A stretch of 64,000 bases of DNA from Nonomuraea sp. PA05. GTDB taxonomy: Bacteria > Actinomycetota > Actinomycetes > Streptosporangiales > Streptosporangiaceae. The stretch spans positions 1 to 64,000 of the forward strand of contig NZ_VSEY01000048.1 of assembly GCF_008086045.1 (NCBI RefSeq), written 5' to 3'. Every line of letters starts with the position of its first letter. The stretch's first letter is position 1. Below, one piece after another: positions 52,115 through 60,351 of the stretch. The notes under the pieces are model-generated. The model saw only the letters and a list, made by a program, of their open reading frames with translations, did not search any database and was not told where the DNA came from. Made by a program: the position numbers and the translations under genes.

Positions 52115-53353
52115 GTGAAGGTCTTCTACGCCTCGACGCTGTTCGGGGCGATGTCGCTGGCGGCAGCCATCGACGAGGGCCGCTTCGGCGACGGCCGGCG
52201 CGTCCTGGTCGTGTCGAACAACGCGGCCATCCCCGAGGTGTCGACGCCGCTGGACAGGACGCCCGGCTTCGCGGCCCTGCGCTCCCGCTTCGACGAGGTG
52301 CGCTCGTGGAACGAGCTGATCGCGCCGCTGCACCCGTCCGACTGGCGGGCCCGCGTCATCGAGGTGCCGATGACGGAGCGGCTCATCCGCTCCCACTGGG
52401 GCCTGGACGGCGTCGAGGAACTGGTGCTGGAGTCGATCGCGGTGCCGCCCGCCCGCACGATCGCGGGCCTGGTGCGCGACTGCCCGATCTCGGTCTACTC
52501 CGACGGGCTGATGAGCTACGGCCCCACCCGCGACCCGCTGCCGGCGGAGATCTTCCGCCGCATCGGCCGGCTGATCCACCTCGACCTGGTGCCGGGGCTC
52601 AAGCCGCTGCTGCTCAGCGAGTACGGCGTCGCCCCCGAGATCCTGCCCGACGAGCGGTTCCTGTCGATCGTGCACGAGGTCACCGCCACCGCCCCCGACA
52701 TGATGGCCGGGCAGGCGATGATCCTCGGCCAGTACCTGTCGGCGCTGGAGCTGCTGACGCCGGAGGAGGAGGCGGGGCTGCACGAGACCATGCTGAAGGC
52801 GCTGGTCGCGCGCGGCTTCACCGACGTCGTGTTCAAGCCGCACCCGGCCGCCGGCCGCCGGCACGCGCAACTGCTGCGCTCCGCCGCCGAGCCCTTAGGG
52901 GTGCGGCTGACGGTGGCGGGCGAGAGCGTGCCCGCCGAGGTGTGCTTCGCGGCGCTGCGGCCCGAGCTGGTGGTGGGCTGCTTCTCCACGGGGCTGGTGA
53001 CGGCGCAGCGGTACTTCGGGCTGCAGGTGGCCTCGTACGGCACGGATCTGGTGCTGGAGCGGCTGGCCCCGTACGAGAACAGCAACCGGATCCCGGTCAC
53101 CATCGTGGACGCCCTGCTGCCCAGGCTGTCGGCCGAGGGCCACATCGAGCGCCCGCCGGTCACCGACCTTCAGGCGCTGGTGCGTTCCGTCGGCTACTGC
53201 ATGCAGGCCGACACCTATCCCGACCTGCGGCCGGACAGCATCGACTTCGACCGGCGCTACTTCAAGCGCAAGCGCCTGGAGACGCTGGGCTTCGTCACCG
53301 ACAAGCCCAGCGCCCTCACCAGGATCCGCAGGAAGATCAGGTCAGCGATTTGA
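52115..53353 (+). CDS. Polysialyltransferase-family glycosyltransferase
   Basis: A 412-residue protein resembling bacterial alpha-2,8-polysialyltransferases (GT-B, inverting). The hallmark acidic loop is ISVYSDGLMSYGP (near residue 128), the CMP-binding motif is FKPHPAAGRRH (near 243) and the Ser/Thr loop is VGCFSTGL (near 289). It would add CMP-activated nonulosonic acid residues to a surface polymer. No signal or membrane helix; it is probably membrane-associated through its basic C-terminus (RIRRKIRSAI). GTG 52115 follows the GT2 stop by 2 bp. It contains a TTA codon at 52895-52897. Its 3' end overlaps the convergent gene by 17 bp. Confidence 0.85.
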   Translation: MKVFYASTLFGAMSLAAAIDEGRFGDGRRVLVVSNNAAIPEVSTPLDRTPGFAALRSRFDEVRSWNELIAPLHPSDWRARVIEVPMTERLIRSHWGLDGVEELVLESIAVPPARTIAGLVRDCPISVYSDGLMSYGPTRDPLPAEIFRRIGRLIHLDLVPGLKPLLLSEYGVAPEILPDERFLSIVHEVTATAPDMMAGQAMILGQYLSALELLTPEEEAGLHETMLKALVARGFTDVVFKPHPAAGRRHAQLLRSAAEPLGVRLTVAGESVPAEVCFAALRPELVVGCFSTGLVTAQRYFGLQVASYGTDLVLERLAPYENSNRIPVTIVDALLPRLSAEGHIERPPVTDLQALVRSVGYCMQADTYPDLRPDSIDFDRRYFKRKRLETLGFVTDKPSALTRIRRKIRSAI

Positions 53354-54509
53354 GGTAGCGGCGCATGCGGCGCTTGGCCCGGTAGCCCACCCGCAGCATC
53401 TTGGGCGGCACCTCCACCCGGAGGCGGGCCCTGCGCCGCCCCGCCGCGTGCTCCGGCCCGTCGAGGAGCGACGTGGCGGGCCGGCGCGGCCGGGAGATCG
53501 CCAGCCCGGCCAGCAGCCCCGCCCAGTCGTTGTCCTCGGCGGGCTGGAAGTAGTTGGCCGCGCACCAGGACTCTGAGGCGGCGCGGAACTCGCCCGCGGC
53601 CAGCTCGTCCATGGTGCCCAGCAGGTCGCTGCCCTCGAACACCAGGTTGATCATCTCGGCGCTCACGCCGAAGTCGCTCAGCACCAGCGAAGGCACGCCC
53701 ATCGCGATGGCCTCCAGCGCCGCCGTCGAGCTGACCGTCACGAACCCGGCCGCCTGCTGGAGCTGCTCCTGCATCGGCCCGGCGGCGAACACCAGCCGCC
53801 CCGGCTCACCCAGCTCCCGCCACAGCCGCTGGTAGTGGAAGCGCTCGTTGTGCGTCTGCCGCTCGTCCTCCAGCGCGCGCAGCTTGACCACCACGTCGAG
53901 GTCGGGCCGCCGGCGCGCCAGCTCGGCCAGCGACAGCAGGATGCGCTCGCGCTGCTCCCGCTCGCGCGGCACCTTGGCCTGCGTGGCGAACACCACCCGG
54001 TTGCCGGCCGCGCCGGTCAGCTCGGGCCGCAGGAACGGCAGCCGGGCCAGGCCCACTGCCCCTCCCCCGCCGAGCCTGGCCGCGATCTGCGAGAACTCGG
54101 CCACCTCCCGCTCGCTGTGCACCACGAACAGGTCGCAGCCGCTGCGGAAGATCCACGCCTTCTCCGTGGCCGGCACCGAGATGCCCGGCAGCCCGCTGAC
54201 GAACACCGGCCGGGGCCGCAGCCCGTCGAGCACCTCGGCCACCAGCACGTCCACCACGGGGCCCGTGCAGGCCACCAGGATCACGTCGGGCTGGGTCCGC
54301 TCGGCCAGCCGCCGCACGGATCGCGCTGAGAGGACCGGCGGCGGATCTCCCGCCCTGCCGTTCACCGCCGCGACGATCTGCTCCGGCGAGGGAGCGATCG
54401 GCGTGCGCACCACGACCAGCTCGGTCACGCAGCCCGCGGGCAGGTCACCGAGCAGACAGGCCGCCCATTTCAGATACGAGTCGGAGTCGGCGACGGCCAA
54501 CACTTTCAA
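53337..54509 (-). CDS. Putative glycosyltransferase (DUF6716-like)
   Basis: About 390 residues with a GT-B-like plan: N-terminal Rossmann-like half (LKVLAVADSDSYLKWAACLL, VILVACTGPVVD) and a C-terminal half with VVFATQAKVPRER, VVKLRALEDERQTH and the sugar-nucleotide-like VTVSSTAALEAIAMGVPSLV. The tail is Arg/Lys-rich. I recognise it as the actinomycete family seen beside sialic-acid-like genes and labelled DUF6716; the donor is unproven. TTG 54509 overlaps the upstream stop (TTGA) and has GGAG 7 nt before it, so the two genes are translationally coupled. Confidence 0.75.
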   Translation of the reverse strand: MKVLAVADSDSYLKWAACLLGDLPAGCVTELVVVRTPIAPSPEQIVAAVNGRAGDPPPVLSARSVRRLAERTQPDVILVACTGPVVDVLVAEVLDGLRPRPVFVSGLPGISVPATEKAWIFRSGCDLFVVHSEREVAEFSQIAARLGGGGAVGLARLPFLRPELTGAAGNRVVFATQAKVPREREQRERILLSLAELARRRPDLDVVVKLRALEDERQTHNERFHYQRLWRELGEPGRLVFAAGPMQEQLQQAAGFVTVSSTAALEAIAMGVPSLVLSDFGVSAEMINLVFEGSDLLGTMDELAAGEFRAASESWCAANYFQPAEDNDWAGLLAGLAISRPRRPATSLLDGPEHAAGRRRARLRVEVPPKMLRVGYRAKRRMRRYLKSLT

Positions 54510-55450
54510 CTGGACACTCCGGTCAAATGCGATCGCAGGGCGGGGGCCGCCCTGCTGGTCCACCAGTCATCGGGAACGTCCACGGGCTCCACGGCGACAC
54601 CGCGCGGGCTGAGCAGCACCCGCAGCGAGGTGATCGCCGTCGAGGGGAGACTGAGCACGCGCTGGCCGGCGTCCAGGCCGCGCAGCGTCAGCTCGGCGGG
54701 CACGCCGGCGTCGTGGACGGTGATGCCGGGACGCTCCCGGATCAGCGCGACGTCCACGGGGTCCTCGCGGCGGTGCGGGTAGTAGGCCAGCGGCTCGCGC
54801 GCGGCCAGGTCGGTCAGCCAGCGCAGGTAGTGGTCGCGGTGCACGAGGCCGTTGCGGACCAGGGAGGTGCCCAGCACGACCGTGCGCTCGGCGGGGCCCT
54901 CGCTGCTCGGCGGCTGGGCCCGCAACCAGGCGAAGTCGTGGCGGACGAGGTCGACGCCGGCCCGGCGGACGGCCTCCGCCAGCTTGTCGTCCACGCTCAG
55001 CGCGGTGAAGACCGACACCTTGCTCAGCCGCAGCCGCAGCGCGGCGGCCAGGCCGAGGGTGGAGCGCAGCCTGGTCGGATCGGCGCGGGCGCGCAGCAGC
55101 GGCCGGTACGGGCCGGCGGCGAGCAGTTCGAGCAGCCGCAGCGTGGCCAGCCCGTCGTCCACGATGACGATGCGGCCCGGCCGGGAGGTGAGCCAGCGCA
55201 GCTGCACCTTGCCGGAGAAGGCGTCCCCCACGGCCTGCACGCGCCTGGGCATGCGCTCGCGCGGCTCGGCCAGCACCAGGCCGTCGGGCAGCCCCAGGGA
55301 GCGCAGCTCGCGCCGCGTGGCCTTCAGCGGCCGCAGGCCCGCCCGCGGCACGACAGCCGTCTGGGGGCCGAGAAGCCCGGCGTGGTGGGCCTCGACGGCG
55401 CACAGCATCTGGAGCGGGGACTCCACCCAGGCCGACGCCTGTTCGACCAC
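54506..55450 (-). CDS. Putative sialyltransferase-like protein (GT52/polysialyltransferase-like fold)
   Basis: A 314-residue protein. It opens with ASAWVESPLQMLCAVEAH, the pattern of GT52-type bacterial sialyltransferases; IVIVDDGLATL matches the acidic D/E-D-G loop, LAYYPHRRED the HP-type CMP site, and LSLPSTAITSL the final Ser/Thr loop. These are the same three landmarks as in the polysialyltransferase-like neighbour, at similar spacing. It probably uses the CMP-sugar made by the trifunctional enzyme. GTG start; divergent from the aldo/keto reductase; the stop overlaps the next gene by 4 bp. Family assignment is from motifs only. Confidence 0.7.
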   Translation of the reverse strand: MVEQASAWVESPLQMLCAVEAHHAGLLGPQTAVVPRAGLRPLKATRRELRSLGLPDGLVLAEPRERMPRRVQAVGDAFSGKVQLRWLTSRPGRIVIVDDGLATLRLLELLAAGPYRPLLRARADPTRLRSTLGLAAALRLRLSKVSVFTALSVDDKLAEAVRRAGVDLVRHDFAWLRAQPPSSEGPAERTVVLGTSLVRNGLVHRDHYLRWLTDLAAREPLAYYPHRREDPVDVALIRERPGITVHDAGVPAELTLRGLDAGQRVLSLPSTAITSLRVLLSPRGVAVEPVDVPDDWWTSRAAPALRSHLTGVSS

Positions 55451-55548
55451 TCGTTGCCCTCCCAGCGGGGTGATGGCGCGTTAACGACCGCTTCAAGCTA
55501 GCCCCACCGCCTTAAGCCCTCAGAAACGCGGCGTGAACAATGGAGGGT

Positions 55549-56370
55549 ATGAATTCGCTCATGCTCAACACTGACGGCGTGCAGATCCCTCAGCTCGGCT
55601 ACGGGGTCTGGCAGGTCCCGGCCGACGAGGCCGAGCAGGCCGTCTCCACCGCGCTCGAGGCCGGCTACCGGCACGTCGACACCGCCGCCGCCTACGGCAA
55701 CGAGGAGGGCGTCGGGCGGGCCGTGCGCGGGAGCGGGCTGCCGCGCGAGAAGGTGTTCGTGACCACCAAGCTGTGGAACGGCGACCACGGCCGCGCCGAG
55801 GCCGCCTTCGACGAGAGCCTCACCAGGCTGGGCCTGGACCACGTCGACCTGTTCCTGATCCACTGGCCGGTGCCGCAGCAGGACAAGTACGTGCAGGCGT
55901 GGAAGGCGATGGAGAAGATCTACCGTGACGGCCGGGCCAGGGCCATCGGGGTCTCCAACTTCACGGTGCCGACGCTCACCCGGCTCATGGAGGAGACCGG
56001 CATCACGCCCGCGCTCAACCAGATCGAGCTCCACCCGTACCTGCAGCAGCGCGAGATGCGCGCCTTCCACGAGGCCAACGGCATCCTCACCGAGGCCTGG
56101 AGCCCGCTCGGGCAGGGTCAGGGGCTGCTCGCGGACCCCGCGCTGGCGGTGCTGTCGGGCAAGTACGGCAGGACGCCCGCGCAGATCGTGCTGCGCTGGC
56201 ACCTGCAGCTCGGCAACGTGGTGATCCCGAAATCCGTCACGCCCGCGCGGATCAAGGAGAACATCGACGTGTTCGGCTTCATCCTCGACACCGAGGACAT
56301 GTCGGCCATCGGCGCCCTGAACAAAGGACAGCGACTGGGGCCGGATCCCGACACGTTCAACATGACCTGA
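55549..56370 (+). CDS. Aldo/keto reductase (AKR5-like)
   Basis: A 273-residue NADPH-dependent reductase. Catalytic tetrad residues are seen in HVDTAAAYGNEEGVG (Asp, Tyr), VTTKLWN (Lys) and LFLIHWPVP (His); the cofactor signature is VIPKSVTPARIKEN. It resembles 2,5-diketo-gluconate reductases and general aldehyde reductases. ATG 55549 was chosen for the common start MNSLMLN; an in-frame ATG lies 9 bp upstream. Stands alone between divergent and downstream genes. Confidence 0.92.
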   Translation: MNSLMLNTDGVQIPQLGYGVWQVPADEAEQAVSTALEAGYRHVDTAAAYGNEEGVGRAVRGSGLPREKVFVTTKLWNGDHGRAEAAFDESLTRLGLDHVDLFLIHWPVPQQDKYVQAWKAMEKIYRDGRARAIGVSNFTVPTLTRLMEETGITPALNQIELHPYLQQREMRAFHEANGILTEAWSPLGQGQGLLADPALAVLSGKYGRTPAQIVLRWHLQLGNVVIPKSVTPARIKENIDVFGFILDTEDMSAIGALNKGQRLGPDPDTFNMT

Positions 56371-56457
56371 GTGACGGGCGTGGCATTTGTGACGCCGCAC
56401 TCTTAATTACATATCCCCCCATAACCCTCCCTTTACCCGCCCTATAACATCGCCGGC

Positions 56458-57411
56458 GTGCGAGATTTCACTTGGGGAATTGCGGCCACCGGCGGTATCG
56501 CCCGTACCGTGGGGGCCGCCATCGCGGCGGAGCCCGGCATGCGGGTGGCCGCCGTCGGCTCACGGAGCCTGGCCAGGGCGCAGGCCCTGGCCGCCACGCT
56601 GGAGGCGGAGTCGGCGTACGGCTCCTACGAGCAGCTGTGCGCCGACCCGGGGGTGGACGCGATCTACGTGGCCACCCCGCACGCGCAGCACCTACAGGTC
56701 GCCGAGCTGGCCATCGCCGCAGGTAAAGCCGTGCTCTGCGAGAAGCCGCTGGCCGCCACCCCGGACGACGCGGAGAAGATGGTGCGCCTGGCGCGCGAGG
56801 CGGGCGTGTTCCTGATGGAGGCCATGTGGATGCGGTTCAACCCGCTCATCCGGCTCATCAAGGGCGATCCGCGCTTCGGGGAGATCCGCTCGGTGCAGGC
56901 CACGTTCGGCTTCGCCGCGCCCTACGACCCCGCCCACCGGCTGTGGGCGCCAGAGCTGGGCGGCGGCGCCCTGCTCGATCTGGGGATCTACCCGTTCGGC
57001 CTCGCCCAGCTCATCCTGGGCATGCCCGCTGACCTGCGGATAACGGGCTCCCTGGCCCCCACCGGGGTGGACGCGGAGGCGGCCGGGGCCTTGCTCTACC
57101 CCGGCGGCGAACACGCTCTCGTGGCCGCCTCATTGCTCGGGAATTACCCGAACACCGCCTGTGTTGTAGGTACTCAGATGCGGGCGGACATCCCGGCGCC
57201 GTTCTGGGCTCCGCAGCGGATCGTTCTCACCGGGCCCTCCATGGAGCCGGAAGAGCATGTGCTCGATCCGGCGGACAACGGATATGCCGGAGAGCTACGT
57301 GAAGTCCGCGCCGCGACGGCCGAAGGCAGGACCGAATCCTCGATCATGCCTCTTGACGAATCCCTTGCCATGATGGGGCTTCTGGCCGACGCTCGCAGGC
57401 AGATTGCCTAG
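56458..57411 (+). CDS. Gfo/Idh/MocA-family oxidoreductase
   Basis: A 317-residue NAD(P)-dependent sugar or diol dehydrogenase. The Rossmann start is WGIAATGGIARTVGAAI, with the family motif LCEKPLA (near residue 96) and a C-terminal alpha/beta domain. It resembles dimeric dihydrodiol/D-xylose dehydrogenases. A TATAAC -10-like box lies 9 nt before GTG 56458, so the mRNA is probably leaderless. The start codon context has no Shine-Dalgarno sequence. Confidence 0.9.
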   Translation: MRDFTWGIAATGGIARTVGAAIAAEPGMRVAAVGSRSLARAQALAATLEAESAYGSYEQLCADPGVDAIYVATPHAQHLQVAELAIAAGKAVLCEKPLAATPDDAEKMVRLAREAGVFLMEAMWMRFNPLIRLIKGDPRFGEIRSVQATFGFAAPYDPAHRLWAPELGGGALLDLGIYPFGLAQLILGMPADLRITGSLAPTGVDAEAAGALLYPGGEHALVAASLLGNYPNTACVVGTQMRADIPAPFWAPQRIVLTGPSMEPEEHVLDPADNGYAGELREVRAATAEGRTESSIMPLDESLAMMGLLADARRQIA

Positions 57412-57530
57412 CTGAGCTTTTATGGATTTGTAATCCTCTTGCCTCATGTATTACCTTATGGGGCATCTCGGGACATAAGTCCGGTTTGTCCGGCTATGTC
57501 TGACCATCGCACGAAACATCGCAGGATCGT

Positions 57531-57667
57531 CCTGCGACCGCTGAATCCGCCTCAGCGCGGAACCGGGGACCCATGTCCTTGGGGCGAATCGGCACTCCGG
57601 TGCCGTAGGGCAGCTTCCACGCCCGAGCCCGTCAGCTAACCCGGTAAGCGGCATGGAAGCAAGGAGC
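57531..57667 (+). promoter_or_regulatory. Cyclic di-AMP (ydaO-yuaA) riboswitch
   Basis: The leader of the CHAP gene carries the conserved pieces of this aptamer in order: CGCTGAATCCGCC, GGAACCGGGGACCCA, TTGGGGCGAATC, GTAGGGCAGCTTCC, then CCGAGCCCGTCAGCTAACCC and GGTAAGCGGCATGGAAGC. In actinomycetes this riboswitch often precedes genes for secreted wall hydrolases and turns them off when c-di-AMP is high. Exact ends are estimated. Confidence 0.9.
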
Positions 57668-57677
57668 ACCTCCCTCG

Positions 57678-58391
57678 ATGGCCAAGCACCGTATCAACGC
57701 TGTGTCGAAGAGCAACATCGCCCGCGCCGCCCTCGGCGTCACCGTCATCGCCTCCGCCCTCGGCGCGAACGCCATGACGGCCAACGCCGACACCGCCACG
57801 GGCGTCGCCGCGGCCACCGCCGCCAAGCACCCCGCCACCGCCATCGCCGCCCACAAGGCCGGCGCGGCGGACAACGACCGCACCGAGACCAAGATCAACG
57901 TTACCGCCAGCCAGGTCCTGGCCATGGCCAAGGCCCAGGTCGGCACCTCCGAGAACTCCTACGGCGGCGGCACCAAGTTCCAGCAGTGGTACGCCGGCTC
58001 GCAGCGCGCCGGCGAGACCGTCGCCCGCGACGGCGGCAGCCGCTCCGCGTACCTGAACGCCGCCTGGTGCTCGATGTTCGTCTCCTGGGTCGGCGAGCAG
58101 ACCGGCGCCCGCCCGCAGGTCGGCTGGGACGCCTACACCGTCGCCCACGCCAAGTGGTTCGCCGCCAACGACCGGTTCGGCACCGTCGCCAAGCCCGGCG
58201 CCGTCGTGTTCTTCGCCTGGGACGGCGGCAAGAGCCTGAGCGACATCCAGCACGTCGGGTTCGTCGTGAAGGACAACCAGAACGGCACCATCTCGACGAT
58301 CGAGGGCAACACCGGCAACGGCAAGGTCGAAGAGCGGGTTCGTCCGAAGTCGCAGGTCGTCGGCTACGGCTACCCGCAGTACGCCGGCTGA
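57678..58391 (+). CDS. Secreted CHAP-domain peptidoglycan hydrolase
   Basis: A 237-residue exported protein. A long signal peptide (1-38, ending TANADT) leads to an Ala/Thr-rich stretch and a CHAP domain (about 75-237): catalytic Cys in NAAWCSMFVSWVG (near residue 131) and His in DIQHVGFVV, with Glu in TIEGNTG. It would cut peptidoglycan peptide or cross-bridge bonds in wall remodelling, growth or germination. The c-di-AMP riboswitch upstream ties it to turgor and wall state. A 22-bp hairpin follows the stop. Confidence 0.92.
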   Translation: MAKHRINAVSKSNIARAALGVTVIASALGANAMTANADTATGVAAATAAKHPATAIAAHKAGAADNDRTETKINVTASQVLAMAKAQVGTSENSYGGGTKFQQWYAGSQRAGETVARDGGSRSAYLNAAWCSMFVSWVGEQTGARPQVGWDAYTVAHAKWFAANDRFGTVAKPGAVVFFAWDGGKSLSDIQHVGFVVKDNQNGTISTIEGNTGNGKVEERVRPKSQVVGYGYPQYAG

Positions 58392-58422
58392 CGGAACGTT
58401 CCAGGCTCCTTGCCTGCCATGT

Positions 58423-58471
58423 AACGCGACGAGCGCGCGTCCCCACCGAGGGGACGCGCGCTCGTCGCGTT
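58423..58471 (+). terminator. 22-bp perfect hairpin after the CHAP gene
   Basis: The arms at 58423-58444 and 58450-58471 are exact complements (22 bp, starting AACGCGACGAG) with a loop of ACCGA. No T-tract; strong hairpins without U-runs serve as terminators in actinomycetes. It lies 31 bp after the CHAP stop. Confidence 0.8.
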
Positions 58472-58556
58472 GCCGGTCGTGTTGCCGGTCGCGTTGCCGG
58501 TCGCGTTGCCGGGGGCGTTGCCGGGGGCGTTTCTGTCGGGGGCGTTTCTGTCGGGG
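58467..58556 (+). repeat. Tandem 12-mer and 15-mer repeats before the DUF6928-like gene
   Basis: Five 12-bp units (consensus GCGTTGCCGGTC, the last two ending GGGG) run from 58467 to 58526, followed by two identical 15-bp units (GCGTTTCTGTCGGGG). They begin within the right arm of the hairpin and fill most of the gap before the next gene. Confidence 0.8.
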
Positions 58557-58607
58557 GCGCTGGCTACCTTGCCAATCCCGGGCCCTCGACCCCCCAAGGA
58601 GCCACGC

Positions 58608-59363
58608 ATGGGAGCCAAGACCGGCGTCATCGCCTACTCCCCCTCAGGCAGCCCTCTCCCCCACCTCCTGCGCACCCCGCGCAAGCCCGGTGAGGCCGCC
58701 ACCACGGCGCTGATCGAGCGGTCGTTCCCCGGCTGGCACGTCACACCGGCGGAGCCCGGCACGCTGCTCGACGACATCCGCCCGCCTGCGAACCTCGCCT
58801 ACGCCACCAGCTTCCCCGGCGTCGAGCTGATCTGCTGCGACCACTTCATGATCGACCACCCGTCGCAGCTGCCCGCCCACCTCGTCGAGGCGGGCAAGGG
58901 CCGCCGGCTCGTCCTGCACGCCATGCACAGCGTCGTCGACTGGCTCGCCTTCGCCGTCTGGGAGGACGGCCTCCTCGTCCGCTCCCTCAGCCTCTCCCCG
59001 GGCAACGGCATCATCGAGAACCTCGGCGAGCCGTACCCGTTCGAGCAGCCCTATTGGAACGGCGAGCACCCCGTCCTGCCCGACGAGGAGGACGAGGAGC
59101 CCTATCCGCTGCCGTTCCACCCGCTGGAGCTCGGCGAGGACGCGCTGCGCGAGATGCTCGGCTTCACCGTCGAGGGCTCGATCGAGCCGGGCGACGTGGA
59201 CGCGGAGGCCGTCGAGCTGCTCGGCTTCACCGCCATCGACCCCGGCGGGCCCACTCCTGAGGAGCGGCGCGCCGAGTTCGAGGCGATCGTGGCGCGGATG
59301 GGCGAGCCCAGGAGGCTCACCTACGGGCCCGACGGGTCCCTTCAGGAGATCACCACGGACTGA
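58608..59363 (+). CDS. Conserved hypothetical protein (DUF6928-like)
   Basis: A 251-residue soluble acidic protein. The opening MGAKTGVIAYSPSG and the central SFPGVELICCDHFMIDHPSQLP and HAMHSVVDWLAFAVWEDG are conserved features I associate with actinomycete DUF6928 proteins; function unknown. ATG 58608 has AAGGAG 8 nt upstream. The frame is open further upstream, but that part is the tandem repeat and would only give a false hydrophobic leader. Its last 22 bp overlap the convergent hydrolase gene. Confidence 0.78.
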   Translation: MGAKTGVIAYSPSGSPLPHLLRTPRKPGEAATTALIERSFPGWHVTPAEPGTLLDDIRPPANLAYATSFPGVELICCDHFMIDHPSQLPAHLVEAGKGRRLVLHAMHSVVDWLAFAVWEDGLLVRSLSLSPGNGIIENLGEPYPFEQPYWNGEHPVLPDEEDEEPYPLPFHPLELGEDALREMLGFTVEGSIEPGDVDAEAVELLGFTAIDPGGPTPEERRAEFEAIVARMGEPRRLTYGPDGSLQEITTD

Positions 59364-60223
59364 CTCCACACCCGGTCGAGAAAGCCGGCGATGAGCGGCG
59401 CGATCTCCGTCAGGTGCGTCTCCAGCGCGAAGTGGCCGGTGGCGAACAGGTGCAGCTCGGCCTCGGGCAGGTCGCGCAGGTAGGCGCGAGCCCCCGGCTC
59501 GGGGAAGAACGGGTCGTGGCTGCCCCACGTGATGAGCGTGGGCGGCGTGTGCTCGCGCAGCCACGCCTGCCAGCGCCCGTAGCGCGCCACGTTGGAGTGG
59601 TAGTCGAAGGCGAGCGCGACCTGCGCCTCCTTGCGGCCCGGCAGGTCGAGGAAGTGCTGGTCGAGCGTCCAGCCGTCCGGGGCGATCACGGCCGGGTCGG
59701 GCACGCCGCTCTCGTACTGGCCGCGGGTGCCCTCCAGGGTGAGCAGGTCGCGGATCGCCTGCTCGGCGCCCTGGACCTGCGGGCGCAGCGCGACGAAGTC
59801 GCGGGCCGCGTCGGACAGGCCCTCGGTGTAGGCGTTGCCGTTCTGCACCACCAGCCCCGCGATCCACTCCGGATGCCGCTCGGCCAGCCGGAAGCCGACC
59901 GGCGCGCCGAAGTCGAACACGTACATCACGAAGCGGGTCAGCCCGAGCCGCCGCACGAACCCCTCCGTGACGTCGGCGAGCCGGTCGAAGGTGTACGCGA
60001 AATCGCCGGGCGTCTCGGTGTGGCCGAAGCCCGGGTAGTCGGGGGCGATCAGCCGGTAGCGGGAGCCGAGGACGTCCATCAGGCGGCGGAACTGGTGGGA
60101 GGCGGACGGGAAGCCGTGCAGGAGCAGCAGAACGGGGGCGTCAGGGCGGTCGGGGTGCGATTCGCGGTAGAAGACGCGGACGCCGTCCACGTCGAGGTGG
60201 CCGTGGGTGATGCGGGGCAACAT
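59342..60223 (-). CDS. Alpha/beta hydrolase (epoxide hydrolase/haloalkane dehalogenase-like)
   Basis: A 293-residue hydrolase. HGFPSASHQFRRL carries the oxyanion-hole region, and the nucleophile elbow VFDFGAPVGFRLA has Asp rather than Ser, as in epoxide hydrolases and dehalogenases. The acid is near WGSHDPFF and the His in ATGHFALETH. The substrate is unknown. A TTGACC-N17-TATACC promoter with a palindromic site lies upstream, and AAGGAG precedes the ATG. Confidence 0.88.
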   Translation of the reverse strand: MLPRITHGHLDVDGVRVFYRESHPDRPDAPVLLLLHGFPSASHQFRRLMDVLGSRYRLIAPDYPGFGHTETPGDFAYTFDRLADVTEGFVRRLGLTRFVMYVFDFGAPVGFRLAERHPEWIAGLVVQNGNAYTEGLSDAARDFVALRPQVQGAEQAIRDLLTLEGTRGQYESGVPDPAVIAPDGWTLDQHFLDLPGRKEAQVALAFDYHSNVARYGRWQAWLREHTPPTLITWGSHDPFFPEPGARAYLRDLPEAELHLFATGHFALETHLTEIAPLIAGFLDRVWSQSVVIS

Positions 60224-60258
60224 GGGGTTCTAACTCCTTGATCCGGGTTTGTGCATTA

Positions 60259-60308
60259 GGTATAGCGGCCTCCGATCTAATGGTCAACTTTGCTTCTTAC
60301 CGTTAGAT
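60259..60308 (-). promoter_or_regulatory. Promoter and operator of the alpha/beta hydrolase gene
   Basis: On the minus strand TTGACC (60287-60282) and TATACC (60264-60259) are separated by 17 bp. An inverted repeat, ATCTAACGGT and ACCATTAGAT (9 of 10 pairs), spans 60308-60275 and covers the -35 box, so it looks like a repressor site. Confidence 0.6.
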
Positions 60309-60351
60309 GACCCACATCCAAGGCCCGACCGGACAGGTCAAATCAATAGGG

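Noticed and set aside
58470..58607. A hydrophobic N-terminal extension (signal-peptide-like) of the DUF6928-like protein
   Set aside because: It is encoded by the tandem repeats; the real start at 58608 has a good ribosome site and matches the family opening.
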